Source: JAJZVS01 sp963708095
Lineage (GTDB): Bacteria > Pseudomonadota > Alphaproteobacteria > Acetobacterales > Acetobacteraceae
DNA length: 64,000 nucleotides
Direction: 5' to 3'
Assembly: GCA_963708095.1 (NCBI GenBank)
Contig: OY970182.1
Location: 4,588,001 to 4,652,000 of the forward strand
In this document: positions 51,995 through 60,528 of the stretch, one piece after another
How the letters are laid out: each line of letters opens with the position of its first letter
How positions within the stretch are numbered: position 1 is the stretch's first letter
The notes under the pieces: model-generated
Database searches by the model: none
The model's input: only the letters and a program-made list of their open reading frames with translations
Told to the model about the DNA's origin: nothing
Translations under genes and position numbers: made by a program

Positions 51995-52269
51995 GGCAAT
52001 CGCTTGAACGCCCCGTGTCTTCACCTCTCCCGCCGGAGCGGGAGAGGTCGGCGCGCACCGCGCGCCGGGTGAGGGTCGGAGCGACATTGTTGCGGGCCGC
52101 GCAGCATCGGCGTCCTCGCCGTGGGGCGTCGGGCGGGCGCGACAAGCTCGGGCGGGCGGTGCTGCACGGCCCTCACCCGCCGTGCGGCGCACGGCGACTT
52201 TGGTCCGCTTCGCGGCCCAAGCCCGCGAGAGCGGGAGAGGTGTCGGCGCGGGGCGTTCAAGCGATTGCC
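51995..52269. repeat. Palindromic intergenic element with nested hairpins
   Basis: The 20-bp end GGCAATCGCTTGAACGCCCC (51995-52014) recurs exactly inverted at 52250-52269. Between them are CTCTCCCGC/GCGGGAGAG and CGCGCACCGCGCGCCGGGTGAGGG type stems seen again at 54022-54147. No gene inside. It separates the HxlR promoter from the 3' end of pyrE and is probably one of a dispersed family. Confidence 0.8.
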
Positions 52270-52332
52270 CTGGAATGCCCGCCCCGGAGGCCGCCGCCGG
52301 GCGCCCCTCCGGTCTCGGGCCTCCGTCCCGGT

Positions 52333-53088
52333 TCAGGCCTCCATCGACGCCAGCCGTGCCGCCGCGGCCTCCTCGGCCGAGGCGATGCCGCCGTGTGCGC
52401 CCGACCACGCCACCGGGTTCTCCAGGAACCGTCGCACCTCGGCCAGCGCAGGCTCGGAAAAATAGGGACGATCGCGGCAGGCCTCCAGCACGTCCCACCA
52501 GGTGCAGAGGTGGTGCAGGGTGATGTCCATTTCCGACAGGGTCTCGAACGCGCCGGGGAACACGCCGTAGAAGAACACCACGAAGGCGTGGTTCACGAGC
52601 GCGCCGGCGTCGCGCAACGCCTGGGCGAAGCGGATCTTGGACTGGCCGTCCGTGGTGAGATCTTCCACCAGGAGGGTGCGCCTGCCCTCCGGCACGTCGC
52701 CCTCGATCAGTGCGTTGCGGCCGAAGCCCTTGGGCTTCTTGCGCACATAGGCCATCGGCGCGGCCATGCGGTCGGCGATCCAGGCGGCGAAGGGGATGCC
52801 GGCGGTCTCGCCGCCGGCCACCGCCTCGATCGTCTCGTATCCGACGTGACGGTGGATCTTCTCCACGGCGAGCTCGCAGATTTTCGACCGTACCCGGGGG
52901 AAGTAGATGATCCGCCGGCAGTCGATATAGACCGGGGACTTCCAGCCGGAGGTGAAGGTGTAGGGTTCCTCGGGGCGGAAATTGACCGCCTTGATCTCCA
53001 GCAACATGCGCGCGGTGGCGAGCGCCGCATCGCGGTCCCAGTCCGACAGGGCAGGGGTCTTGTGCAGCGGCGGGGTGGGTTTGGCCAT
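52333..53088 (-). CDS. pyrE: Orotate phosphoribosyltransferase PyrE
   Basis: 251 residues. VNFRPEEPYTFTSGWKSPVYIDCRRI begins the core; the PRPP loop is RRTLLVEDLTTDGQSKIRFAQAL, where many homologues have VEDVITTG, so the final Gly-rich part is a variant. AVAGGETAGIPFAAWIADRM and YVRKKPKGFGRNALIEGD are typical of the alphaproteobacterial form. It makes orotidine monophosphate for pyrimidine synthesis. GGAAGG precedes ATG 53088. Confidence 0.94.
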   Translation of the reverse strand: MAKPTPPLHKTPALSDWDRDAALATARMLLEIKAVNFRPEEPYTFTSGWKSPVYIDCRRIIYFPRVRSKICELAVEKIHRHVGYETIEAVAGGETAGIPFAAWIADRMAAPMAYVRKKPKGFGRNALIEGDVPEGRRTLLVEDLTTDGQSKIRFAQALRDAGALVNHAFVVFFYGVFPGAFETLSEMDITLHHLCTWWDVLEACRDRPYFSEPALAEVRRFLENPVAWSGAHGGIASAEEAAAARLASMEA

Positions 53089-53233
53089 GGCTAGGATCCT
53101 TCCGATCTGGCCCGTCTCCTAGGCGGTTTGCGGCGGGGAGGGAACATCCTGGCGAGCGGGCCGCCCCGGCCTCGCAATGGCCGGCCGTGGTCCCTACGTG
53201 ATATCAATCGACCACTTACGGAAGGAACCGGCC

Positions 53234-53503
53234 ATGACCGATGCGGGACCGTCTGCGCATAGCGAGGATACCAAGGAGCAGATCGCCCGGCTGCGGGCGC
53301 AGGTCGAGGCATTGATGCGGGATCGGGTGGAGCCCGCCTTGGCAAGTGCTGCGGACCGGGCGGACCAGGCGCTCGGCGCGGTGCGTCAGCAGGCGGACAG
53401 TCTTTCGTCGCGGGTGCGGGAGCAACCGCTCACGTCCCTGTTGGTGGCCGCGGCGGTGGGCGCCGTCGTCGGACTTGTGCTCTTCCGCCGGCCGGCGCGC
53501 TGA
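53234..53503 (+). CDS. YqjD/ElaB (DUF883)-like membrane-anchored protein
   Basis: 89 residues. A charged coiled-coil-like region (EQIARLRAQVEALMRDRVEPAL, ADRADQALGAVRQQADSL) is followed by REQPLTSLLVAAAVGAVVGLVLFRRPAR, the C-terminal membrane anchor typical of YqjD/ElaB, which bind ribosomes at the inner membrane in stationary phase in E. coli. GAAGGAA precedes the ATG. Paired with the next gene as in yqjDE. Confidence 0.88.
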   Translation: MTDAGPSAHSEDTKEQIARLRAQVEALMRDRVEPALASAADRADQALGAVRQQADSLSSRVREQPLTSLLVAAAVGAVVGLVLFRRPAR

Positions 53504-53508
53504 GGCCG

Positions 53509-53916
53509 ATGCGCACCCTTCGGTTGGCGCAGATCGCAACCGAGGCCGAGGCGCTGCGATGGCGCCGGCGCGCCCGCGGGGTGGCGGCCCGGGGCGTCTG
53601 GGCGATAGTGGCGCTGCCGTTCCTGGCGGTGGGCTTTATTTTCCTGGAAACGGCGTTCTGGCTGTTCCTCGTGACGCACCTTGCGGATGTGCCGGCGGCG
53701 CTGGTCGCCGCTGCGGCCAACCTTCTGCTCGGCGTGCTGCTGGTCCTGCCGGCCCTGTTCCGTCGTGTCGACGACCAGGTGGCGCGAGAGGCGATGCGTC
53801 TGCGCCGTCAGGCGGTGGCGGGGATCGAGGATCGCCTGCGGCTGGGTTCGGCGGCGATCGACCTGATGCAGTTGCTCGCACTGGCGCTGCGGCGCCGTCG
53901 GTCGCCGCCGCTGTAG
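53509..53916 (+). CDS. YqjE/holin-X-like membrane protein
   Basis: 135 residues. Two membrane helices (GVWAIVALPFLAVGFIFLETAFWLFLVTHL and VAAAANLLLGVLLVLPALF) flanked by Arg-rich ends. Size, charge and place after a DUF883 gene match the YqjE-like 'phage holin family' proteins, which are probably membrane partners rather than lysis proteins. Five bases after the preceding stop, weak ribosome site. Confidence 0.75.
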   Translation: MRTLRLAQIATEAEALRWRRRARGVAARGVWAIVALPFLAVGFIFLETAFWLFLVTHLADVPAALVAAAANLLLGVLLVLPALFRRVDDQVAREAMRLRRQAVAGIEDRLRLGSAAIDLMQLLALALRRRRSPPL

Positions 53917-53983
53917 GAAGCGTTCGCGTCTCCCTCCTCCGCCAGGGGGGAGAGAGACGTGCGCACGTACCGGGGGCGGGCTT

Positions 53984-54198
53984 GGCTAGAGCGAGTTCAC
54001 GCAGAGTGGAAAGTGCCACGTCATCGGCACCTCTCCCGCAGGCGGGAGAGGTCGTCGTGCGCAGCACGACGGGTGAGAGCCGGAGGCACGCCCCAGACAG
54101 TCGCTCACCCGTTCGCTGCGGAACCGACCTCTCCCGCAAGCGGGAGGGGCGGCCGCACGATGCCCCGGTTCCAGTCATCCTGAAGCTGCTCTAGCGCT
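53984..54198. repeat. Palindromic element with CTCTCCCGC hairpins
   Basis: The outer ends GGCTAGAGCGAGTTCACG and, inverted, GCTAGAGCAGCTTCAGG are imperfect reverse complements ending in a GCTAGAGC core. Inside are CACCTCTCCCGC-AG-GCGGGAGAGGTCG and CGACCTCTCCCGC-AA-GCGGGAGGGG stems and a CGTCGTGCGCAGCACGACG palindrome. Related to the element at 51995. Its right end supplies the stop codon of the decayed fpr frame. Confidence 0.75.
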
Positions 54199-54580
54199 CG
54201 GTAAACGCCCGTTCGACCACGAAATGGCCCGGAGCCGCGTGGTTGCCTTCGACGAAGCCGCCGGTTTCGAACCCCGCGCGCAACGTGGCAAGCATCGCCG
54301 GGCTGCCGCAGAGCATCACCCGATCCGTGCGCGGATCGAGCGGCGGCAGCCCGAGCATCGCGGCGAGCCGCTCGGAATCGATCAGCTCGTTGATCCTTCC
54401 CTGGGTGCGGAACGGCTCGCGCGTCACCGTGGGTACGTGGCGCGGCTGCGCCCGGCAGTTCGTGGCGCGGCAGGTCTTCGTCGATCATCCGCTGGAACGC
54501 GAGCTCGGCCACGCGGCGGCAGCCCTGCACCAGGATGACCTGTTCGAACCGGCTGTACAGCTCGGGACCGCATCATCGTG
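54191..54580 (-). pseudogene. fpr: Decayed ferredoxin-NADP reductase (fpr) fragment
   Basis: The minus strand reads PELYSRFEQVILVQGCRRV and AELAFQRMIDEDLPRHELPG in one frame, then VTREPFRTQGRINELIDS, DPRTDRVMLCGSPAML and FVEGNHAAPGHFVVERAF in another. Together these are the last ~135 residues of bacterial Fpr in order. One base is missing near 54430 where the family has YYPTVTREPF, and near 54567 the frame before PELY is closed by TGA. The N-terminal FAD-binding domain is absent. So the gene is truncated and frameshifted and cannot give a working enzyme. Confidence 0.85.
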
Positions 54581-54849
54581 ATGTCGCCGGGCCCTGGGCG
54601 CATCACCGCCGAGATTCCGCCGCCGCGCCCGCGCGACGTCGCGTCGGTGCCGTGTAACGAACTGCGCCGCGATCTCGCCGCGCTGTTGCACGGTCCGGCA
54701 TCCGGTTTGCGACGCCGGGGCCGCGGGGAGGCGCTCCGCCTCGGGTCGCACGCCCCGGTCTTCCGTGCGGGCCGCCATGGCCGCCGTCGGCTGGTGTCTG
54801 CGCGCCGCGTGCCCTTTCCAACGGCGCGGGGGAACGCCACACTGTGTCC

Positions 54850-55521
54850 ATGTCGCGGCGGCATGTGGAGATCACGTCGGAGCTGATGTTGCGGGCGTAT
54901 CGCCACGGGTTGTTTCCGATGGCGGAAACGCGCCGCGGCGATCGGTTGTACTGGCTCGATCCGGAGCAGCGGGGCGTGCTGCCGCTGGAGGGCTTTCATC
55001 TGCCGCGGCGGCTGCTGCGCACGGTGTTGTCGGATCGGTTCGTCGTAACGGCCGACCACGACTTCGCAGCGACGATCGCCGGCTGTGCCGCGGCGGTGCC
55101 GGGGCGGGAGGACACCTGGATCAACCCGCAGATCGAGGCGCTGTTTTCCGAGCTGCACGGCATGGGTCTGGCGCATTCGGTGGAATGTCGGCTGGCGGGC
55201 GCGCTGGTCGGCGGGCTGTATGGCGTGGTGCTGGGCGGGGTGTTTTTCGGGGAGAGCATGTTCAGCCGGGAGCGCGACGCGTCCAAGGTGGCGCTGGTGC
55301 ATCTGGTGGCGCGGTTGCGGCTGGGGGGGTTCCGGCTGCTCGACACCCAATTCGTGACCGCGCATCTGGCGCAGTTCGGGGCGGTGGAAATCCCCCGCGC
55401 GGCGTATAAGGCGCGCTTGGCCGAGGCGCTGGAGGTCCCGGCGCGCTGGCTGGCCGCGCCGGAACCGGCATGCCTGGAGCGGGCGCTGTGCGATCTCGGT
55501 GGCATGCCCGGCCCGGAGTGA
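54850..55521 (+). CDS. aat: Leucyl/phenylalanyl-tRNA-protein transferase Aat
   Basis: 223 residues. ITSELMLRAYRHGLFPMAE, LYWLDPEQRGVLPLEGFHLPRRL, INPQIEALFSELHGMGLAHSVECR, LVGGLYGVVLGGVFFGESMFSRERDASKVALVHLVARL and FRLLDTQFVTAHLAQFGAVEIPR cover the whole family. It adds Leu or Phe to N-terminal Lys/Arg, marking proteins for ClpAP through ClpS. A GTG six bases upstream (54844) has better spacing to GGGGGA and may be the true start. Confidence 0.95.
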   Translation: MSRRHVEITSELMLRAYRHGLFPMAETRRGDRLYWLDPEQRGVLPLEGFHLPRRLLRTVLSDRFVVTADHDFAATIAGCAAAVPGREDTWINPQIEALFSELHGMGLAHSVECRLAGALVGGLYGVVLGGVFFGESMFSRERDASKVALVHLVARLRLGGFRLLDTQFVTAHLAQFGAVEIPRAAYKARLAEALEVPARWLAAPEPACLERALCDLGGMPGPE

Positions 55522-55565
55522 CCGCGACCGGCGGGATCCCCGCCCGGACGATCAAGCTGAACAGG

Positions 55566-56264
55566 ATGAGTGAGAACAGGATGCGCGTATCTGCTTCGGC
55601 CGGCCTGGTGCTGGCGGTGCTGCTGGCCGCCGCGACGGCGATCGGGTCGGCGGCGATGGGCCAACCCGCGGTCGCGCCACCGGGGATGGACCCGCCGGGA
55701 ATCGGGGCGCTGCCGGCGATCCGCCCGACGCGCGACGTGGCGGTGGAATATCAGGCGCAGGGCCGACCCGATGCCTCCGGTCCGGCGCAATCGGGATTGA
55801 TCCGCGTGTTCTGGGGCGATCGTGGCGCGCGGGCGCGGGTGGAAATGGCGGGCATGCCAACGTGGGGGATCATCAACCTCGCACGCGCCCGGATGATCGT
55901 GGTGTTCGCGCAGCAGCACGGCTATGTCGAGCTGCCGCTGGATCCGAACAGCATTCCGGGTCTTTCGATCCCGCCCGGCACGAAAATGACCCGCGTCGGC
56001 AGCGCCACGGTGGCCGGCTTTGGCTGCACGGTCTGGCAGGTACGGGGCCCGGGCGATGCGGGCACCGCTTGCATCACCGAGGACGGGCTGGTGCTGCAGG
56101 CTCAGGGGCACGGGCAGGAGCACGGGTTGAGCGGCAACGGCACCTTGCGCGCGGTGATGGTTCGCTACGGACCGCAGCCGGCCGGGCTTTTCGAGCCGCC
56201 GGCGGGTTTCACGCGGATCGACCTGCCCCATATCGACCTCGGGCCGTCGGGTCCCGCAAGGTGA
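55566..56264 (+). CDS. Periplasmic DUF4412-like protein
   Basis: 232 residues with a signal peptide (MRVSASAGLVLAVLLAAATAIGSAAM; ATG 55581 is an alternative start). The mature part has RDVAVEYQAQG, RARVEMAGMPTWGIINLARARMIVVFAQQHGYVELPLD and GFGCTVWQVRGPGDAGTACITEDGLVLQAQG, a pattern of DUF4412/LolA-like beta proteins that track a colour-like hydrophobic groove. Function unknown. It is followed by the heme-membrane gene msrQ with a 156-bp gap. Confidence 0.72.
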   Translation: MSENRMRVSASAGLVLAVLLAAATAIGSAAMGQPAVAPPGMDPPGIGALPAIRPTRDVAVEYQAQGRPDASGPAQSGLIRVFWGDRGARARVEMAGMPTWGIINLARARMIVVFAQQHGYVELPLDPNSIPGLSIPPGTKMTRVGSATVAGFGCTVWQVRGPGDAGTACITEDGLVLQAQGHGQEHGLSGNGTLRAVMVRYGPQPAGLFEPPAGFTRIDLPHIDLGPSGPAR

Positions 56265-56420
56265 TGGCAGCGCCGGTGATCGGATCGGTGGGCACCAGTC
56301 CGGCGGCGGAGGCCGCCGGCAAGCGGTGCCGATGATGGTCGACGGACGTGCCGTAGCGGCGGCATAGCCTGCGGGCGCGTCGGTCTCACAGGCGGATCGG
56401 GTTCACCAACGGGACGGACG

Positions 56421-57320
56421 ATGGCGACGGTAACGACGAGACCCCGGCGCAAGCGGGCCCCCTGGCGTGACCGGCAGGGCCGGTTTTCCTGGTTCAAGAC
56501 GGCCGCGCTGGCGGGGTGCATCGCCCCCGGGGCCCTGGTCGCGGTCTGGCTGGCGACGGACGACCTGGGCAGCCGGCCGCTCAAGTCGGCGCTGCTGTGG
56601 ATCGGCCTCTGGACCGTGCGGTTCCTGATGATTGCGCTCGCTGTCACGCCGGCGGCGCAGGCGTTCGACTGGCCGAAACTCGCGCTGCTGCGGCGAATGG
56701 TCGGCGTCACCGCCTGCGTCTACGGGCTGACGCATCTGAGCCTTTATGTGATCGACGAGAACTTCCGGGTCGGCGTGGTGGCGGCGGAGATCGTGCACCG
56801 ATTCTACCTGACCATCGGCTTCGTGGCGCTGGTCGGGCTGGTGGCGCTGGGGGTGACCTCCACGGATGCGATGGTGCGGCGCATGGGACGCGGCTGGAAG
56901 CTGCTGCATCGCTTCGCTTACCCGATCGGCGCGCTGGCGCTGCTGCACTACTTCATCCAGAGCAAGGCGAATGTCGGCGGGGCGGTGTTCCTCGCCGGCC
57001 TGTTCGTCTGGCTGATGGCCTGGCGGGTGCTGCCGGTGCGCTGGCGGAGCAGCCTGCTGATCTGTCCGGCGCTGGCGGTGTTGGCCGCGGTTGCGACGGC
57101 CTGGATCGAGTTCGCCTGGTACGCCATCGCCACCGGGATCGATCCGTGGCGGGTGCTCGCCGCGAACGAGACTCTGCGCTTCGGGCTGCGCCCGGCGCAT
57201 TGGGTGGGCGTGGTGACGCTCGGGATCGGCGTGCTGGTGCTGGGCCGGCGACTGTTGCGACGGGGCCGCGGCATTCCCAGCCGCGGCATAGCCGTGCCGG
57301 CGGTCGCCGGCCGGGAATAG
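56421..57320 (+). CDS. msrQ: MsrQ-type heme membrane protein (ferric reductase-like)
   Basis: 299 residues. Six membrane helices; heme-ligand histidines in YGLTHLSLYV, WKLLHRFAYPIGALALLHYFIQSK. LRRMVGVTACVYGLTHLS and the C-terminal extension WIEFAWYAIATGIDPWRVLAANE (extra helices) fit MsrQ of alphaproteobacteria. MsrQ feeds electrons to the periplasmic methionine sulfoxide reductase MsrP. No msrP is adjacent; the upstream gene is a DUF4412-like protein and the next gene is typA. Confidence 0.85.
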   Translation: MATVTTRPRRKRAPWRDRQGRFSWFKTAALAGCIAPGALVAVWLATDDLGSRPLKSALLWIGLWTVRFLMIALAVTPAAQAFDWPKLALLRRMVGVTACVYGLTHLSLYVIDENFRVGVVAAEIVHRFYLTIGFVALVGLVALGVTSTDAMVRRMGRGWKLLHRFAYPIGALALLHYFIQSKANVGGAVFLAGLFVWLMAWRVLPVRWRSSLLICPALAVLAAVATAWIEFAWYAIATGIDPWRVLAANETLRFGLRPAHWVGVVTLGIGVLVLGRRLLRRGRGIPSRGIAVPAVAGRE

Positions 57321-57346
57321 AGACTTTCGGCTTCCACGGCGACGTA

Positions 57347-57378
57347 GCCGCAGACACCCGGGGCCGCAGACACCCGGG
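57347..57378. repeat. Perfect 16-bp tandem duplication upstream of typA
   Basis: GCCGCAGACACCCGGG occurs twice head-to-tail in the 271-bp leader between msrQ and typA. The rest of that leader shows no gene. Confidence 0.85.
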
Positions 57379-57591
57379 CCCTTCGCGATTCGGTTGCCCG
57401 GCAGTCGGGGCGGAACCCTGCCATGCGGCGCTCTGGCCGGGTCGCGCGCTTTTCGGCTCGCATCCGGCTGCAACAGCGCCTATGTGTGCACCGCATCATC
57501 GATCCTTCCGGGCCGAACCGCCCCCCGAGGCCTGCCTCGGGGGCGTTCGCCGGCGGGATTGTTTTCGGCGACCTCGCCCGCAAGGACCGTC

Positions 57592-59427
57592 ATGGACATC
57601 CGCAATATCGCCATCATCGCGCACGTCGATCATGGCAAGACCACTCTGGTCGATCAGCTCCTGCGCCAGTCGGGGGCCTTTCGTGAACACCAGGCGGTGG
57701 CGGAGCGTGCGCTCGACCGCAACGACCTGGAGCGGGAGCGGGGGATCACCATCCTCGCCAAATGCGCCTCTGTCGAGTGGAAGGGGACGCGGATCAACCT
57801 CGTCGATACCCCCGGCCACGCCGATTTCGGCGGCGAGGTCGAGCGCATCCTGAACATGGTCGACGGCGCGCTGGTGCTGGTCGATGCGGCGGAGGGCGTG
57901 CTGCCGCAGACGAAGTTCGTGGTCGGCAAGGCGCTCGCGCGCGGGCTGCACCCGATCGTGGTGGTGAACAAGATCGACCGCGCCGACGCCCGCGCCGACG
58001 AGGTGCATACCGAGGTATTCGACCTGTTCGCCGCCCTCGGCGCCACCGACGCGCAGCTCGATTTCCCGATGCTGTATGCGTCCGGCCGCCAGGGCTGGGC
58101 GGACGCGGAGCTGGACGGACCGCGCAAGGATTTGTCGGCGCTGTTCGACCTGGTGCTGCGCCACGTGCCGTCGCCGACGGTCGCGCCCGAGGCGCCGTTC
58201 GCCATGGTGGCTTCGATCCTCGATTACGACAATTTCCTCGGCCGGGTGCTGACCGGGCGTGTCGAGCAGGGGCGGGCGAAGCTCAACATGCCGCTCAAGG
58301 TGCTGCATGCGGACGGGCGGGTGATCGAGACCGGGCGGCTGACCAAGCTGATGTCCTTCCGCGGCCTCGATCGGGTGACGGTGGAAGAAGCCGAGGCGGG
58401 CGATATCATTGCGATCGCCGGCCTCGCCGAGGCCACGATCCCGGACACGATCGGCGCCCCCGAGCTCGCCGCGCCGCTGGCCGCCACCCCGGTCGACCCG
58501 CCGACCCTGGCGATGACCTTCCGCATCAATGACGGTCCGCTGGCCGGGCGCGAGGGTAAGAAGGTCACTTCGCGGCAGATCCGTGACCGGCTGTTCCGCG
58601 AGGCGGAAGGCAATGTGGCGATCAAGGTCACCGACAGCAACGAGACCGAGGCGTTCGAGGTCGCCGGCCGCGGCGAGCTCCAGCTCGGCGTGCTGATCGA
58701 GACCATGCGTCGCGAGGGCTTCGAGCTCTGCATCGGCCGCCCGCGCGTGCTGACCCGGCGCGATCCGGACACCGGCGCGCGCGAGGAGCCGATGGAAGAA
58801 GCGCTGGTCGATGTCGACGAACCCTATTCCGGCGTGGTGGTCGATAAGCTCAGCCGCCGCAAGGGCGAGCTGCGCGACATGCGTCCGTCGGGCGGGGGTA
58901 AGGTGCGACTCACGTTCGCCATCCCGAGCCGTGGCCTGATCGGATATCACAACGAGTTCCTCACCGACACCCGCGGCACCGGCATCATGAACCGGCTGTT
59001 TGCCGGCTATGGCCCGTGGAAGGGCCCGATCGAGGGGCGGCGGACCGGATCGCTGATCTCCAACTCGGACGGGGAGGCGATCCACTACTCGCTGTTCTAC
59101 CTGCAGGAGCGCGGCACCCTGTTCGTCTCCCCGGGCGACAAGGTCTATGTGGGGATGATCCTGGGCGAGCACGCCCGCGGGTCGGATCTGGATGTGAACC
59201 CGATCAAGGAGAAGAAGCTCACCAACATCCGCGCCGCCGGCAAGGACGACGCGATGCTGTTGATCCCGCCGCGGCGCATGAGCCTGGAGCAGGCGATAGC
59301 CTATGTGGAAGACGACGAGCTGGTGGAAGTGACGCCCTCCGCGGTACGGCTGCGCAAACGCCATCTCGACCCGAACGCGCGCAAGCGCAGCGAGCGCCGG
59401 GCCGAAGCGGACAGCGAGGCCGCCTGA
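57592..59427 (+). CDS. typA: Ribosome-associated GTPase TypA/BipA
   Basis: 611 residues. G1 IIAHVDHGKTTLVDQLL, switch/G2 ERERGITILAKCASV, G3 DTPGHADFGGEVER, G4 VVNKIDRADA. The EF-G-like domains III and V and the TypA-specific C-terminal domain (YVGMILGEHARGSDLDVNPIKEKKLTNIRAAGKD) are complete. It acts on the 50S subunit in cold, acid and other stress. AAGGA precedes ATG 57592; the longer in-frame extension upstream is not conserved in kind. Confidence 0.96.
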   Translation: MDIRNIAIIAHVDHGKTTLVDQLLRQSGAFREHQAVAERALDRNDLERERGITILAKCASVEWKGTRINLVDTPGHADFGGEVERILNMVDGALVLVDAAEGVLPQTKFVVGKALARGLHPIVVVNKIDRADARADEVHTEVFDLFAALGATDAQLDFPMLYASGRQGWADAELDGPRKDLSALFDLVLRHVPSPTVAPEAPFAMVASILDYDNFLGRVLTGRVEQGRAKLNMPLKVLHADGRVIETGRLTKLMSFRGLDRVTVEEAEAGDIIAIAGLAEATIPDTIGAPELAAPLAATPVDPPTLAMTFRINDGPLAGREGKKVTSRQIRDRLFREAEGNVAIKVTDSNETEAFEVAGRGELQLGVLIETMRREGFELCIGRPRVLTRRDPDTGAREEPMEEALVDVDEPYSGVVVDKLSRRKGELRDMRPSGGGKVRLTFAIPSRGLIGYHNEFLTDTRGTGIMNRLFAGYGPWKGPIEGRRTGSLISNSDGEAIHYSLFYLQERGTLFVSPGDKVYVGMILGEHARGSDLDVNPIKEKKLTNIRAAGKDDAMLLIPPRRMSLEQAIAYVEDDELVEVTPSAVRLRKRHLDPNARKRSERRAEADSEAA

Positions 59428-59502
59428 TCCCCTGATGGGGCGTCGGGGTCGCGGAGCCTTGCCGAACGGCAAGTCGTTGCCAGCACCGGCCGGTTTGCAT
59501 TG

Positions 59503-60528
59503 TCAGCCGCTACGGCCCTCGGCCACGGCGTGGCAGGCAACCAAAACGCTGTCGACCGCAATCGCGGCCGGCTTTTCCTGCCGACAGCGGTCGTTGGCGA
59601 GCGGGCAACGCGGGTGGAACGGGCAGCCGGGCGGCGGGTCGATCGGGCTCGGCACTTCGCCGCCCACCGGCGTGCGGGGTTCGCCCACCCGTTCCAGATC
59701 CGGGATCGCCTCCAGCAGCAGCCGCGTATAGGGGTGGCGCGGGGTGCGGAACACCTCCTCTGCCGGCCCGAGTTCGACGATCCGCCCGAGGTACATCACC
59801 CCCAGCCGGTCCGACATATGCCGCACCACCGCCAGGTTGTGGCTGATGAACAGGTAGGTGAGCCCCAACCGGTCCTGCAGGTCGCGCATCAGGTTCAGGA
59901 TCTGCGCCTGCACCGAGACATCGAGTGCGCTGGTCGGCTCGTCGCAGATCAGGAACTCCGGTTCGCTCGCCAGCGCACGGGCGATCGAGATGCGCTGGCG
60001 CTGCCCGCCGGAGAACTCGTGCGGGTATCTCTCCCCATCCGCCGGCGCCAGCCCGACCTGGGTCAGCAGCGCCGCGACCCGCGCGCGCACTGCGCTTGCG
60101 CCTTGCGCCAGGGCGAAGGCGCGGATTGGTTCGGCGACGATGTCGCGCACCCGCCAGCGCGGATTGAGCGAGGCGTACGGGTCCTGGAAGATCATGTTCA
60201 TCCGCCGCCGCAGCGCCGGCTGGGCACGCGCGGTCGACAGCTTCTGGCCTTCGAAGCTGATGTCGCCGGCGCTCGGCGCCAGCAGGCCGACCGCGAGCCG
60301 GGCCACGGTCGACTTGCCGCAGCCCGATTCGCCGACCAGCGACAGGGTGGTGCCGCGCGGGATGGCGAAGGAGACGTCATCGACCGCGCGCAGGAGCAGC
60401 CGCTTTTCCGCTGCCAGCATCCGTTGCAGCCAGGGGCGGGAGACGTCGAACAGCCGGGTGAGGCTGCGCGCCTCCAGCACGGGCGGATCCGTCATCGCGG
60501 CGGCGGGCACGCGCGGGGCCTCAGGCAT
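59503..60528 (-). CDS. Dipeptide/oligopeptide ABC transporter ATPase, DppF type
   Basis: 341 residues. Walker A SLVGESGCGKSTVARLAVGLL, Q-loop MIFQDPYASLNPRWRV, signature HEFSGGQRQRISIARALA, Walker B EFLICDEPTSALDVS and H-loop SHNLAVVRHM, ending with the peptide-transporter cluster GCPFHPRCPLANDRC. ATG 60528 lies eight bases inside the upstream ATPase gene. Last gene of the operon; convergent with typA over 75 bp. Confidence 0.93.
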   Translation of the reverse strand: MPEAPRVPAAAMTDPPVLEARSLTRLFDVSRPWLQRMLAAEKRLLLRAVDDVSFAIPRGTTLSLVGESGCGKSTVARLAVGLLAPSAGDISFEGQKLSTARAQPALRRRMNMIFQDPYASLNPRWRVRDIVAEPIRAFALAQGASAVRARVAALLTQVGLAPADGERYPHEFSGGQRQRISIARALASEPEFLICDEPTSALDVSVQAQILNLMRDLQDRLGLTYLFISHNLAVVRHMSDRLGVMYLGRIVELGPAEEVFRTPRHPYTRLLLEAIPDLERVGEPRTPVGGEVPSPIDPPPGCPFHPRCPLANDRCRQEKPAAIAVDSVLVACHAVAEGRSG

